Shown here: in pieces, positions 15,936-25,047 of the stretch
How positions within the stretch are numbered: the stretch's first letter is position 1
Layout: every line of letters begins with the position of its first letter
Assembly: GCF_001636615.1 (NCBI RefSeq)
Contig: NZ_LGEK01000026.1
Coordinates: 1-54,174 of the forward strand
Direction: 5' to 3'
DNA from: Mucilaginibacter sp. L294
GTDB lineage: Bacteria > Bacteroidota > Bacteroidia > Sphingobacteriales > Sphingobacteriaceae
Length of the DNA stretch: 54,174 nt
Notes under the pieces: generated by a model
What the model was told of the DNA's origin: nothing
The model's input: only the letters and a program-made list of their open reading frames with translations
Database searches by the model: none
Program-made: the position numbers and the translations under genes

Positions 15936-17156
15936 ATGATCAAACACAAAAAAGCCCTTTTGCTGGGGATAAGTTTTTATGTTGCGGCAACAGCCGCTTA
16001 TGCCATTACACCATTGCAGCGCGATACTACGCTGGCGCCTGTAGAAACCCAAAGCCCCAACAGCACATACAAGCCGGCCTTTAGGGGTCAAACCCGTATA
16101 GGTGGTGTTAAAACAAAAACACCTGTTGTAGTAACCGTTATCAATAGTAACCTGAAGAACCCATGGGGCATCCATGTATTGCCTGACGGACGTTTCCTGG
16201 TAACCGAAAAGGCCGGCAGCATGCGCATATTAAAAGCCAGCGGCGAGTTTGATAAACAAATAACAGGTTTCCCAGCGGTGTTATACCGGGCACAGGGCGG
16301 TTTGCTTGATGTTACCATCGACCCGAATTACGCCACAAACCGTATGATCTATTGGGGCTATGCCGAGCAAACAGATGGCGGCTCACTGTTAGCCATAGCC
16401 AAAGGGAAATTATCGGCAGATGAAACCAAACTGGAAAACGTAGAGGTAATATACAGGGCCACACCTGCTTATAAAGGCAACCTGCAATATGGTGCGCGTA
16501 TGGTGTTTGATAAACAAGGCAACCTGTTTGTAAGTACAGGCGAAAGAAGCGGCAGCGATATCCGCATGAAGGCGCAGGACCTGAGCGCCGGCATAGGCAA
16601 GATCCTCCATATCACCAGGGCCGGCAAAGCCGTGGCTGGCGGCCCTTTTTCAGGCAAGGCCAACGCCTTGCCCGAAATATATGCTTATGGCGTACGCAAC
16701 CCTGACGGCTTGGCCTGGAACCCTGCAACAGGAGAGCTATGGGAAGCCGAGTTTGGCCCGCGCGGTGGTGACGAGATCAATATAATAAAACCGGGGCGTA
16801 ATTTTGGCTGGCCGGTTGTTACTTATGGTATAGAATACAGCGGCGAAAAAGTAGGCGATGGCATCCAGCAAAAAGAAGGTATAACCCAGCCTATTTACTA
16901 TTGGGACCCAACCATATCACCGGGCGGCATCACTTTCTACACCGGCAACATTGCCGAATGGAAAAACAACCTGTTTGTAGGCGGCTTAAGCGGCTCGCAC
17001 ATTGCAAGGCTGGTTATCAGGAACAATAAAGTTGTTGGAGAAGAGCGTTTGCTACGCGATAAAAACGAACGCTGGCGTGCCGTTGTAACCGGTAAGGACG
17101 GCGCCCTTTATGGCTTAACCGATAGCGGTAAATTATACAGGATAGCTAAGAAATAG
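15936..17156 (+). CDS. PQQ-dependent aldose sugar dehydrogenase
   Basis: A 406-residue exported oxidoreductase of the soluble glucose dehydrogenase/YliI (GSDH, PF07995) family: signal peptide at about 1-23, then a six-bladed propeller. Recognisable segments are NPWGIHVLPDGRFLVTEKAG, GGLLDVTIDPNY (blade 2), YGVRNPDGLAWN and EAEFGPRGGDEIN. Family members oxidise aldoses in the periplasm using pyrroloquinoline quinone and calcium. No PQQ synthesis gene is in the window, so the cofactor may be imported. Monocistronic, divergent from the flippase/GT2 operon. Confidence 0.92.
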   Translation: MIKHKKALLLGISFYVAATAAYAITPLQRDTTLAPVETQSPNSTYKPAFRGQTRIGGVKTKTPVVVTVINSNLKNPWGIHVLPDGRFLVTEKAGSMRILKASGEFDKQITGFPAVLYRAQGGLLDVTIDPNYATNRMIYWGYAEQTDGGSLLAIAKGKLSADETKLENVEVIYRATPAYKGNLQYGARMVFDKQGNLFVSTGERSGSDIRMKAQDLSAGIGKILHITRAGKAVAGGPFSGKANALPEIYAYGVRNPDGLAWNPATGELWEAEFGPRGGDEINIIKPGRNFGWPVVTYGIEYSGEKVGDGIQQKEGITQPIYYWDPTISPGGITFYTGNIAEWKNNLFVGGLSGSHIARLVIRNNKVVGEERLLRDKNERWRAVVTGKDGALYGLTDSGKLYRIAKK

Positions 17157-17191
17157 TTGTTTGGGTGAGAACACCGAAACAAAAGAGTATT

Positions 17192-17225
17192 TACTAAGGG
17201 CTGGTGTCTTCACCAACCCTTAGTA
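17192..17225. terminator. Bidirectional stem-loop between convergent genes
   Basis: A 15-bp stem with one mismatch (17192-17206 with 17211-17225) and a TCTT loop. It abuts the stop codon of the SNF2 gene at 17227. U-tracts are short on both sides. Confidence 0.6.
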
Positions 17226-17226
17226 T

Positions 17227-20121
17227 TTATCCCAGTATCTCCTTAATATCATCAGCAGTAAGCGACTTGATAAAACTATCTTCGGTAGTGATCAGCGCGC
17301 GGGCTACGCTTAGCTTACGTTGCTGTAACGCCAGGATTTTTTCCTCAACCGTATCTTTAGTGATGAATTTATAGATGAACACATTTTTGGTTTGGCCAAT
17401 GCGGTGCGTACGGTCAATAGCCTGCTGCTCAACCGCCGGGTTCCACCACGGGTCAAGTATAAAAACGTAATCGGCTTCGGTGAGGTTAAGGCCCACGCCG
17501 CCTGCTTTTATCGATATCAGGAATACCCTTGTCTTTGTATCTTCCTGGAATTGTTTTACTACATCACCGCGGTTTTGGGTGCTGCCATCCAGGTAAACAT
17601 AAGGTATACCCTCTTTATCAAAATGGTTACGGTAAATGGTAAGCTGTTTTACAAATTGCGAAAAGATAAGCACCTTATGCCCGCCATCCAGCACGTTGGC
17701 AAGGGTATGCACCACGTTCTCGAATTTGCCGCTATCGCCCTCGTATTCCGCATCTATCATAGATGGGTGATTGGCTATCTGGCGCAGTTTAATTAAGCCC
17801 TGTAGCACCTGTATCTGCGTTTTGGCGTAGGTGCCATCCTCAATACTGCGCAGCAATTCGTTGCGGTATTCTGATTTTACCTTGTCGTACACCTCGGCCT
17901 GCTCCTCGCTCATTTTGCAATAGAAAAGGTTTTCGGTTTTTGGCGGCAGCTCGGTTGCTACCTGCTCTTTGGTGCGGCGCAATACAAAAGGTTTGATGAT
18001 GGCCTGCAGCTTACGTGCTTTGTCCTCGTCCTTTTTCTTTTCTATGGGTGTTACAAACTCATTTTGGAAGAACTGCTGGGCGCCTAACAAGCCGGGGTTT
18101 ATGAACGACATTTGTGTCCACAAGTCGTTCACCGAGTTTTCTACAGGCGTACCGCTTAGTATCAGCTTAAACCTTGATTTTAATTGCCTTACCGACTGGA
18201 ACGATTTTGACGACGGGTTTTTGATATTCTGGCTTTCGTCCAATATTACATAGTCGAAAAAGTAGGCCTTAAACATCTCAATATCTATCCGGCTGATGCC
18301 ATAGGTAGTTATCACCACATCATAATTGGCAAATACCTCTGCCGATTTATAGCGAAATGCGCCGGTATGAACCATCAGCCTTAATTGCGGTGCGAATTTT
18401 TTAGCCTCATTAAGCCAGTTATAGATAAGCGAGGTAGGCATGATCACCAGCGAGGTAGCTTTACTATTTGCTGCTTCGGTATCTTCTTTATGTTTTTGTA
18501 GCAGCGCAAGGGTTTGTATGGTTTTACCAAGGCCCATATCATCGGCCAGGCAACCGCCAAAGTGGTATTCCTTTAAAAAGTGGAACCAGTTATAACCCGC
18601 CTTTTGGTATGGGCGCAGGCTGCCGGCAAAATTTAACGGCATGGGGATATCTTCGGTTTCTTCAAAATCGGTAAGCTTTTGCAGCTTGCGGTTCATAGAT
18701 ACCTCTGCCATTTCGCCGTCGCTCAGGTCGTTCACTAAACCCAGGTGATGCCTGCGTAGTTTTAGTTCGTCGCCACCTTCACTAAAATGCAGCAGGTTGC
18801 CGTACTGCGAGAACCAACTCTCGGGGATGATGGCTATCTCGCCCGATGGCAGCAAAAATTCCTTTTTATGGTTAAGGATATGGTTTTTTAACTGGATGAA
18901 CGGGATACGGTACGGCCCGAAATAAACCACGGCGTTAATATCAAACCAGTCGTTATTCTCGCTTATCTCCAGGTCTATTTTGGTGTTGCCAAAAACGTAG
19001 CGCTTTTGCCCGTCGGGTTGTTCCAGTTCAAACCCTTTTTCCAATAATTCGTCATGATGTTGGTTTAGCCATTCAAAAACCGGGAAAGAGCGGTCGCTTT
19101 CTTCATCGTGCGCGGCAACCTCCAGGTTTTGGAATAATGACGAAACCGTTTTTAGCCCCATGGCCTCTAATTGCTGCAGCTTACCCTTCTCCCAGGTAAC
19201 CGAGCGCTTAATGCGATGGAACAGGTAATCGTCGCCGGTTTTCTCCATGCGTACGGATACATGCCTGCCATCCCCGTAAGGGAAAATATAGCCGGCATAT
19301 TTAAAATACAACTGTAACTGCGATGTACCGCCCTCTACGTATATGGGTTTCAGGAAGGCTGTAGCATCATACTTTTCGGTATTGATGGTAAAGCCTTCGG
19401 CGTAAACGTTATGCTTTTCTATGAGCGGGGCAACAAATTTTTCGAAGTATGATTGCTCTGACGACTTGGGGATGGATATAAACCGCTTATTTAAAAACGG
19501 TTGCAATTTTTTCCCTTCTATCTCCTTATCAAAATAATACAGGGTATCGTCAAGCAACATCCAGGCGGGGTGGTTGCAAATGATCTCGGCGTCCTTAAAC
19601 ATAAACTCGATACGCATGCCCTGGTATTTGATGGTTGGGAAGTACCGAATTTCGTCCTCAGTTCGCCTAAAATGGAATAAAACCGACCCTGGTTCGTCCG
19701 CGATGTGTAGTTTACGGCCCGCAGGATAGCCTTCTTTGCTCATCAGGTAAATTTGCTTGTTGCCAAGCAGGCCCAGGGCCTCCACCAGCTTTTTTTCAAT
19801 TTTTGGGCGGATGGTATCAAACAGCTGATCGTTAAAGATCTTGGCAAAAAACTCGAACGGGCGGATAGGCTTTTTGTAGAATTTTTTGATGATGTTACCC
19901 TGCTCAATATCCTCCAGTATTTTGATGAGCTTGCGGTCCGTATCATCAATAAATGGGGCAAACTCTTCGGCTGTGTTTGAGAATAAGCGCTGGTGGGTAA
20001 AAGAAAATTCGCCGTTGGGGTTTAGCTGAACAACATGCGGTTCTATCACGTACGACAGGTAATCGTGCCGGGCAATGGCATAAATAATTTGGCAAGGTTT
20101 ACTGCTGTCTACACGTAACAT
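17227..20121 (-). CDS. SNF2-family DEAD/DEAH helicase
   Basis: A 964-residue Swi2/Snf2 ATPase. Residues about 1-490 form a long N-terminal region of the bacterial SNF2 type. The helicase core follows: motif I DDMGLGKT with K533, motif II D628-E-S-Q, SGTPVENS (motif III), then the C-terminal RecA lobe with IFSQF, GGVGLNL and the RTHRIGQ arginine motif near 915. It translocates on dsDNA and remodels protein-DNA complexes; in bacteria, RapA-like roles in transcription recycling are known for some relatives. Monocistronic. The motifs are intact and there is no sign of decay. Confidence 0.94.
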   Translation of the reverse strand: MLRVDSSKPCQIIYAIARHDYLSYVIEPHVVQLNPNGEFSFTHQRLFSNTAEEFAPFIDDTDRKLIKILEDIEQGNIIKKFYKKPIRPFEFFAKIFNDQLFDTIRPKIEKKLVEALGLLGNKQIYLMSKEGYPAGRKLHIADEPGSVLFHFRRTEDEIRYFPTIKYQGMRIEFMFKDAEIICNHPAWMLLDDTLYYFDKEIEGKKLQPFLNKRFISIPKSSEQSYFEKFVAPLIEKHNVYAEGFTINTEKYDATAFLKPIYVEGGTSQLQLYFKYAGYIFPYGDGRHVSVRMEKTGDDYLFHRIKRSVTWEKGKLQQLEAMGLKTVSSLFQNLEVAAHDEESDRSFPVFEWLNQHHDELLEKGFELEQPDGQKRYVFGNTKIDLEISENNDWFDINAVVYFGPYRIPFIQLKNHILNHKKEFLLPSGEIAIIPESWFSQYGNLLHFSEGGDELKLRRHHLGLVNDLSDGEMAEVSMNRKLQKLTDFEETEDIPMPLNFAGSLRPYQKAGYNWFHFLKEYHFGGCLADDMGLGKTIQTLALLQKHKEDTEAANSKATSLVIMPTSLIYNWLNEAKKFAPQLRLMVHTGAFRYKSAEVFANYDVVITTYGISRIDIEMFKAYFFDYVILDESQNIKNPSSKSFQSVRQLKSRFKLILSGTPVENSVNDLWTQMSFINPGLLGAQQFFQNEFVTPIEKKKDEDKARKLQAIIKPFVLRRTKEQVATELPPKTENLFYCKMSEEQAEVYDKVKSEYRNELLRSIEDGTYAKTQIQVLQGLIKLRQIANHPSMIDAEYEGDSGKFENVVHTLANVLDGGHKVLIFSQFVKQLTIYRNHFDKEGIPYVYLDGSTQNRGDVVKQFQEDTKTRVFLISIKAGGVGLNLTEADYVFILDPWWNPAVEQQAIDRTHRIGQTKNVFIYKFITKDTVEEKILALQQRKLSVARALITTEDSFIKSLTADDIKEILG

Positions 20122-20294
20122 GAACTTTCTTTAGGTAAAAAAATTAAAGAAAGCTACATCGAGAAAAAATTCAAACGTAAACAGAATTTACATCAACTAA
20201 AAATGTTTGGCTATAAATATTTGTTAACAGGGCGACAGGCTCAGACTGACAAAGGGGCTATCCCCTGCAATTCTTAAGAAAATATCGGTAAGAA

Positions 20295-20350
20295 GTGTTC
20301 ACGTTCACTGCCGTGAACACATGTGAACACTTTTAAATATTTGATTATCA
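20295..20350. repeat. 56-bp composite element, copy 1
   Basis: A 36-bp inverted-repeat-rich core (20295-20330: GTGTTCAC, GTTCACTGCCGTGAAC, GTGAACAC), a 10-bp spacer, and TTGATTATCA at 20341-20350. Copy 2 at 44476-44531 shares 33 of 36 core bases, has the same 10-bp spacer length and the identical TTGATTATCA. It lies in the 316-bp gap upstream of the SNF2 gene, which otherwise holds nothing recognised. Identity unknown. Confidence 0.75.
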
Positions 20351-20437
20351 ATGATTTAAAAATAAGGCTACTGGCAAAACATTGTCCATTTATATGGATA
20401 ATTACTATAAACGACAACGGCACACGTTCGTTATCGT

Positions 20438-21094
20438 TTATCCCGCCGCGAGTTCTTTTATATCTTTTATCTCGAGGATGGGTTTAGAATACCCATTTAT
20501 TACGGCATTTATCATCGAAATACCAACCTGCTTCATTGTTAAGCTCGGGAATACAAACTTAAGCACCGGGTAAAGGAACACCATCACTTTGAAGAGCGAT
20601 TTAACGTTGCGCTGCCCATCCGTTGGTTTCATAAAACCGGGGCGAAAGGTATAAACAGCTTTAAACGGAAGTTTTAACAAAGCGTTTTCGGTTTTGCCTT
20701 TTACCCGTGCCCACATAAAGCGGCCATTTTCGGTGCTATCGGTATGCGAGCCGGATATAAAATTAAACACCATACCGGGGTTGAGTTTTACCAGGGTTTC
20801 GGCAAAATGCATGGTAATATCATAGGTAATGTGGCTGTACTCCTGTTCGTTTAAGCCGTTTGAACTGATGCCCGCGCAAAAAAAGCAGGCGTTATAGCCT
20901 TTTAGCTCCTCTTTAACACTTTCCAGGTTCATAAAATCGGGCAGTAACAGTTCCTTTAATTTGGGGTGGCTGATATCGAAATGCTTGCGGTTAACCATCA
21001 GCACGTGTTCAACTTCGGGGTGGTTAAGGCATTCCATCAATACACCTTCGCCTACCATGCCGGTTGCGCCTGTAAGTATTATTTTTAGTTTCAT
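20438..21094 (-). CDS. Short NAD(P)-binding Rossmann protein, epimerase-like
   Basis: A 218-residue protein of the NAD-dependent epimerase/atypical SDR type. The dinucleotide loop TGATGMVGEG sits at residues 8-17 after MKLKIIL. The start is the ATG at 21094; an upstream in-frame ATG at 21157 would add 21 residues without the Rossmann signature. The sequence HTDSTENGRFMWARVKGKTE holds a YxxxK-like zone without a clear Tyr, so catalytic competence is uncertain. Relatives are cytoplasmic and often of unknown substrate. It lies downstream of dapF on the same strand, separated by an intergenic repeat. Confidence 0.82.
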   Translation of the reverse strand: MKLKIILTGATGMVGEGVLMECLNHPEVEHVLMVNRKHFDISHPKLKELLLPDFMNLESVKEELKGYNACFFCAGISSNGLNEQEYSHITYDITMHFAETLVKLNPGMVFNFISGSHTDSTENGRFMWARVKGKTENALLKLPFKAVYTFRPGFMKPTDGQRNVKSLFKVMVFLYPVLKFVFPSLTMKQVGISMINAVINGYSKPILEIKDIKELAAG

Positions 21095-21160
21095 TAGCTG
21101 TTGTATATAGTTGCAGACGAATGAAGCGTAAAAACATTTTAAATAAAATGCAGCCACGCA

Positions 21161-21240
21161 TCATTGCGAGGTACGAAGCAATCTCTTCACATGCTAAGCG
21201 GCGATGCAAAGTCTGGAGATTGCTTCGTACCTCGCAATGA
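21161..21240. repeat. Dispersed palindromic element with 25-bp perfect arms
   Basis: Positions 21161-21185 (starting TCATTGCGAGGTACGAAG) are perfectly complementary to 21216-21240, with 30 bp between. The TCATTGCGAGG...GAAGCAATC type is a recurrent intergenic repeat in this phylum. It sits between dapF and the epimerase-like gene on the same strand and would form a large RNA hairpin in any read-through transcript. Confidence 0.85.
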
Positions 21241-21261
21241 CGGACTACTTATACACCTTGC

Positions 21262-22047
21262 TTAAAGCGCTATCTCTCCATCAAAAACCAACTCAGCAGG
21301 GCCTTCTAAAAATATATTCCTGAAGGTTGAGCCATCATAGTCAAAGCGGATATTCAGATCGCCGCCTAAAACTTTTATGGGGGTGGTTACCGTGCCGGTT
21401 TGGTGGTTATGTTTGGCCATGGCCAGCGCAACAGCTGTAACGCCTGTACCGCAGGCGTAGGTTTCGTTCTCTACACCGCGCTCAAAAGTGCGCACAAAAT
21501 AGCCGTCGCCGGTTTTTTCAACAAAGTTTACGTTGATGCCATCCTGTTTGTAAGTAGCGTTATTGCGGATGGCGTAACCCTCGTTATAAACATCTTTAGC
21601 CTCCAGACCGGTAGCCAAAGCCACGTAATGTGGTGAGCCGGTGTTAAGCACGTAAGCTTCGCCATCTTTATTAATATCGGCTACATCTATCATTTGCAGG
21701 CTAACCCAGTTGCCCGCTGCTGAAATTTTGGCATGGTGTACGCCATCCGTAGCCAGAAATTTTGTCGTATCGGTTATAACGCCCAGATGCTTGGCAAAAG
21801 CCACTATGCAGCGGCCGCCGTTTCCGCACATACTACCCTCATTACCATCGGCATTGTAGTAAACCATTTTAAAATCGAACCCGGGCTCGTTCTCCAAAAG
21901 CATCAACCCATCGCCGCCAATGCCAAAGCGCCTGTCGCAAATTTTTGCAACAACTTCTTTATCAAGGTCTTTTACAACTGAATTGCGATTATCAATCAGT
22001 ATAAAATCGTTCCCCGCTCCCTGGTATTTATAAAAGCTTATCTGCAC
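21262..22047 (-). CDS. dapF: Diaminopimelate epimerase
   Basis: A 261-residue enzyme that converts LL- to meso-diaminopimelate for lysine and peptidoglycan synthesis. The two catalytic cysteines are visible: C74 in MCGNGGRC and C199 in ACGTGVT. The N-terminus (M)QISFYKYQGAGNDF is the family signature and fixes the start at a GTG codon (22047). No other lysine-pathway gene is adjacent. A good -7 box lies about 50 bp upstream. Confidence 0.96.
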   Translation of the reverse strand: MQISFYKYQGAGNDFILIDNRNSVVKDLDKEVVAKICDRRFGIGGDGLMLLENEPGFDFKMVYYNADGNEGSMCGNGGRCIVAFAKHLGVITDTTKFLATDGVHHAKISAAGNWVSLQMIDVADINKDGEAYVLNTGSPHYVALATGLEAKDVYNEGYAIRNNATYKQDGINVNFVEKTGDGYFVRTFERGVENETYACGTGVTAVALAMAKHNHQTGTVTTPIKVLGGDLNIRFDYDGSTFRNIFLEGPAELVFDGEIAL

Positions 22048-22096
22048 AATGGTTTCCTATCTTAGTCGTTAAATAATTTGCTATAGTAATACATAA

Positions 22097-22104
22097 CAAA
22101 TATA
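22097..22104 (-). promoter_or_regulatory. dapF: -7 promoter box for dapF
   Basis: Read on the minus strand the sequence is TATATTTG, a full match to TAnnTTTG. Transcription would start near 22090 with a leader of about 43 nt before the GTG. Confidence 0.5.
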
Positions 22105-22169
22105 GCTTGCCGTTACCCTTAATTTAACATTTTTTAACAATATTACATATACCTTATTATTGATAATAT

Positions 22170-22201
22170 CGTCTATATGGTATTAAATTTGAATCCCGTA
22201 C
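22170..22201 (+). promoter_or_regulatory. Promoter for the HtrA protease gene (-33 and -7 boxes)
   Basis: TTG at 22170-22172 and TAAATTTG at 22194-22201, 21 bp apart, fit the Bacteroidota -33/-7 arrangement. Transcription start near 22208 leaves a leader of under 20 nt before the ATG at 22226. Confidence 0.55.
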
Positions 22202-22225
22202 CAAAAAGTAAAAGAAAATAATAAC

Positions 22226-23758
22226 ATGAAAAAAATTGGTTTAACATTATTAACCGCCTTTGTTGGCGGCGCCATGGCGTTAGGCATATATAAACTTGCC
22301 GAAAATAAATACGCCGATAGTATGAGTATTGAGGATAAGCAAAAAGTTTATTTTGCGAATAACCCTTCTACCGCACCTGTTGTATCATCGGCAGGCGCTG
22401 TTGATTTCACACAGGCAGCTGCCGATGTTACCCCGGCGGTAGTTTATATCCGTACTACTTATGCCGATAAAAGCAATGGGCAGCAAGACCAGCTTGAGCA
22501 GATGTTTGGCCAAATGTTTGGTCAGCGTATGCGCCCGCAAGGCCCGCAAATGGCATCGGGTTCGGGTGTAATTATCTCTCCCGATGGTTACATTGTAACC
22601 AACAACCACGTGGTTGCCAAAGCAGAGAAAATACAGGTTGTTACTAACGACCACCGCCAGTTTGAGGCTAAAGTTATAGGTACCGACCCTAACACCGACC
22701 TTGCCCTGATAAAAATTGAGGGGAACGGCCTGCCTATTGTAAAATTGGGTAACTCTGACGCGGTACGCGTTGGCGAGTGGGTATTGGCTGTTGGTAACCC
22801 CTTTAAACTTAACTCAACCGTAACTGCGGGTATAGTTAGCGCCAAAGGTCGCCAGATAAATATTATAGGCCATGACGATGATAACGATGATAATCCTTTC
22901 CCGGTTAGGCAGCAGGATAACCCTACGCTAAAAAAGGGCATTGAGTCGTTCATCCAAACTGATGCTGCTATTAACCCCGGTAACAGTGGGGGCGCATTGG
23001 TGAATACAGCCGGCGAGCTGATAGGTATTAACGCGGCTATTGCTTCGCACACCGGCTCATACGAGGGTTACGGCTTTGCTATACCGATCAACCTGGCTAA
23101 AAAAGTATTAAATGACATCAAAAAATATGGCATTGTTAAACGCGGGTATGTAGGTATTGCTTTTGCTGACCTTAGCATTCCTGAAATGGCACAAGGCATA
23201 AAAACAGATAAAACAAATGGTTTATATGTAAACAGCCTGGTAACAGGTGGTGGTGCCGAGCAGGCAGGTATAAAAACAGGCGATATTATTGTAAAAGTTG
23301 AAGGTAACCCGGTTTATGAATCGTCTGACTTGCAGGAGCGCGTTGCCCGTTTACAACCCGGCGATAAAATTAACCTGACCGTTTTACGTAGCGGCAGCGA
23401 AAAGAATTTTGCAGTAACACTTAAAGCCGATGCACCTGCGCCAAGCACAGCCGCGGTTTCAAAATCGGCTACAGAGTTGTTTAACAAATTGGGCGCAAGC
23501 TTCCAGCCGTTAAATGCCGCTCAAAAATCTAAGTTCCATATCAACGCTGGTATTGTGGTAACGCAAGTTCGCCCGGGTGGTATATTTGATGATACCGAGA
23601 TCCCGGTTGGTTCTGTAATTACTTCTATCAACAAGCAGCCTATTGGCAGCGTTGCTGATATGGATAAGGTGATCACAAACCTACGGAACGGCCGACTGAT
23701 CATTACAGGTTATTACCCTGATGGTGGCAGCTTCAGCAACGTTTTTGCGGTTCAATAA
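22226..23758 (+). CDS. htrA: Do/HtrA (DegP-like) periplasmic serine protease
   Basis: A 510-residue envelope protease-chaperone. It has an N-terminal hydrophobic segment (about 4-24), a trypsin-like domain with triad H128 (TNNHVV), D158 (NTDLALIK) and S254 (PGNSGG), then two PDZ domains (about 310-395 and 425-505). It degrades or refolds misfolded envelope proteins. Residues 85-110 are Gln/Met/Pro-rich, matching the LA-loop region of Deg proteases. Monocistronic with its own promoter and a strong terminator. Confidence 0.95.
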   Translation: MKKIGLTLLTAFVGGAMALGIYKLAENKYADSMSIEDKQKVYFANNPSTAPVVSSAGAVDFTQAAADVTPAVVYIRTTYADKSNGQQDQLEQMFGQMFGQRMRPQGPQMASGSGVIISPDGYIVTNNHVVAKAEKIQVVTNDHRQFEAKVIGTDPNTDLALIKIEGNGLPIVKLGNSDAVRVGEWVLAVGNPFKLNSTVTAGIVSAKGRQINIIGHDDDNDDNPFPVRQQDNPTLKKGIESFIQTDAAINPGNSGGALVNTAGELIGINAAIASHTGSYEGYGFAIPINLAKKVLNDIKKYGIVKRGYVGIAFADLSIPEMAQGIKTDKTNGLYVNSLVTGGGAEQAGIKTGDIIVKVEGNPVYESSDLQERVARLQPGDKINLTVLRSGSEKNFAVTLKADAPAPSTAAVSKSATELFNKLGASFQPLNAAQKSKFHINAGIVVTQVRPGGIFDDTEIPVGSVITSINKQPIGSVADMDKVITNLRNGRLIITGYYPDGGSFSNVFAVQ

Positions 23759-23780
23759 TTAAAACAGTAAGTATTATTCT

Positions 23781-23811
23781 AAAGCCCGGTTATAACTAAC
23801 CGGGCTTTTTT
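23781..23811 (+). terminator. Intrinsic terminator after htrA
   Basis: AAAGCCCGGTTA (23781-23792) pairs perfectly with 23797-23808 around TAAC, followed by T's. Confidence 0.9.
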
Positions 23812-23861
23812 ATTTCTGCTTATTAATATCAAATCCGATATTTAGTGACAATAAATTTTAC

Positions 23862-25028
23862 GTGAGCCAACCTACCGATCCTTTTCATCCCGCCAAATTT
23901 TATGGGTTAGACCACCTGCGCGCTTTTGCCATTACCTTTGTGCTGCTTTTTCACTATCGGATGTTTGGCCACCCGCAATGGATAGAAGCCGTGGGTAAAT
24001 TCGGCTGGACGGGTGTCGACCTGTTTTTTGTATTGAGCGGTTTCCTGATCTCGACAGAACTTTTTAAAGAACTATCAAAAACACGAACCATCGCGTTAAA
24101 AAACTTCTTTATCAAACGCAGCTTTCGCATCCTGCCGGCCTATCTGCTGGTGGTTGGGATCTATTTCCTTATTCCGGCGTATCATGAACGTGAGGCGCTG
24201 CCGCCGCTTTGGCGCTTTCTTACTTTCACACAAAATTTCGGACTCGACCTGGGTAAAACCGGCACTTTTTCGCATGCCTGGTCGCTTTGCGTAGAAGAAC
24301 AATTTTACCTGTTGCTTCCGCTCGCCCTGCTGGTTATTTTTCGCACGCGGATCTCAAAAAATGGCATTTATATTTTAGGTGGATTGGTGGTGTTAGGGTT
24401 TATTATCCGTTTACTGATCTGGCAAAGGCTGGTGTCGCCATATGCCGATAGCGACGATTTTGTGATACACTGGTACAAACACATCTATTACCCTATTTAT
24501 AACCGGCTGGATGGCCTGCTTACCGGCATAGCTATAGCAGCCTTGTTCCATTTTAAGCCTTTATTGGCAGCCCGGATAGCTAAATATGGTAACTTACTTT
24601 TGCCTGCGGGCCTGCTGATACTTGCCTCCGCCTATATTTTATGTATGGATACGCACAGCTTTTATGCCACCATCTTCGGCTTCCCGCTAATTGCTTTGGG
24701 TTATGGGTTAGTAGTTACTTGTGCTATTTGCCCGGGCAGTGTAATGCATCGTTACTCCTCGCTAATTACCGCGAAGCTCGCTGGGTTATCCTACGGCATC
24801 TATCTTACCCATAAAGGCATTATTCATTTAGTACAAAAGTATGCCGGGGGTGTGGGTGTACCTGCCAATAGTAACCAGATGCTTTTGCTATGCCTGCTAT
24901 TTGTTTTGCTGGGGGCTTTATTACTGCAATACACAATAGAAAAGCCTTTTTTGAAATTACGGAATTACATTCTTAAACAAGGCGGCTTTAATAAAAACAC
25001 ATCAGCACAAACACAACAGCGTTTTTAG
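23862..25028 (+). CDS. Acyltransferase 3 family membrane protein (OafA-like)
   Basis: A 388-residue integral membrane acyltransferase with about ten helices. Family marks seen: LDHLRAFAI near the start, FFVLSGFLIS, SFRILPAYLL, and HAWSLCVEEQFYLLLP. Members O-acetylate or succinylate sugars on glycans or peptidoglycan; the acceptor here is unknown. The start is a GTG at 23862 (MSQPTDPFHP). It is 19 bp ahead of the CDF transporter gene, so co-transcription is likely though no functional link is obvious. Confidence 0.88.
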   Translation: MSQPTDPFHPAKFYGLDHLRAFAITFVLLFHYRMFGHPQWIEAVGKFGWTGVDLFFVLSGFLISTELFKELSKTRTIALKNFFIKRSFRILPAYLLVVGIYFLIPAYHEREALPPLWRFLTFTQNFGLDLGKTGTFSHAWSLCVEEQFYLLLPLALLVIFRTRISKNGIYILGGLVVLGFIIRLLIWQRLVSPYADSDDFVIHWYKHIYYPIYNRLDGLLTGIAIAALFHFKPLLAARIAKYGNLLLPAGLLILASAYILCMDTHSFYATIFGFPLIALGYGLVVTCAICPGSVMHRYSSLITAKLAGLSYGIYLTHKGIIHLVQKYAGGVGVPANSNQMLLLCLLFVLLGALLLQYTIEKPFLKLRNYILKQGGFNKNTSAQTQQRF

Positions 25029-25047
25029 CATTTGTACTATTATAAGT

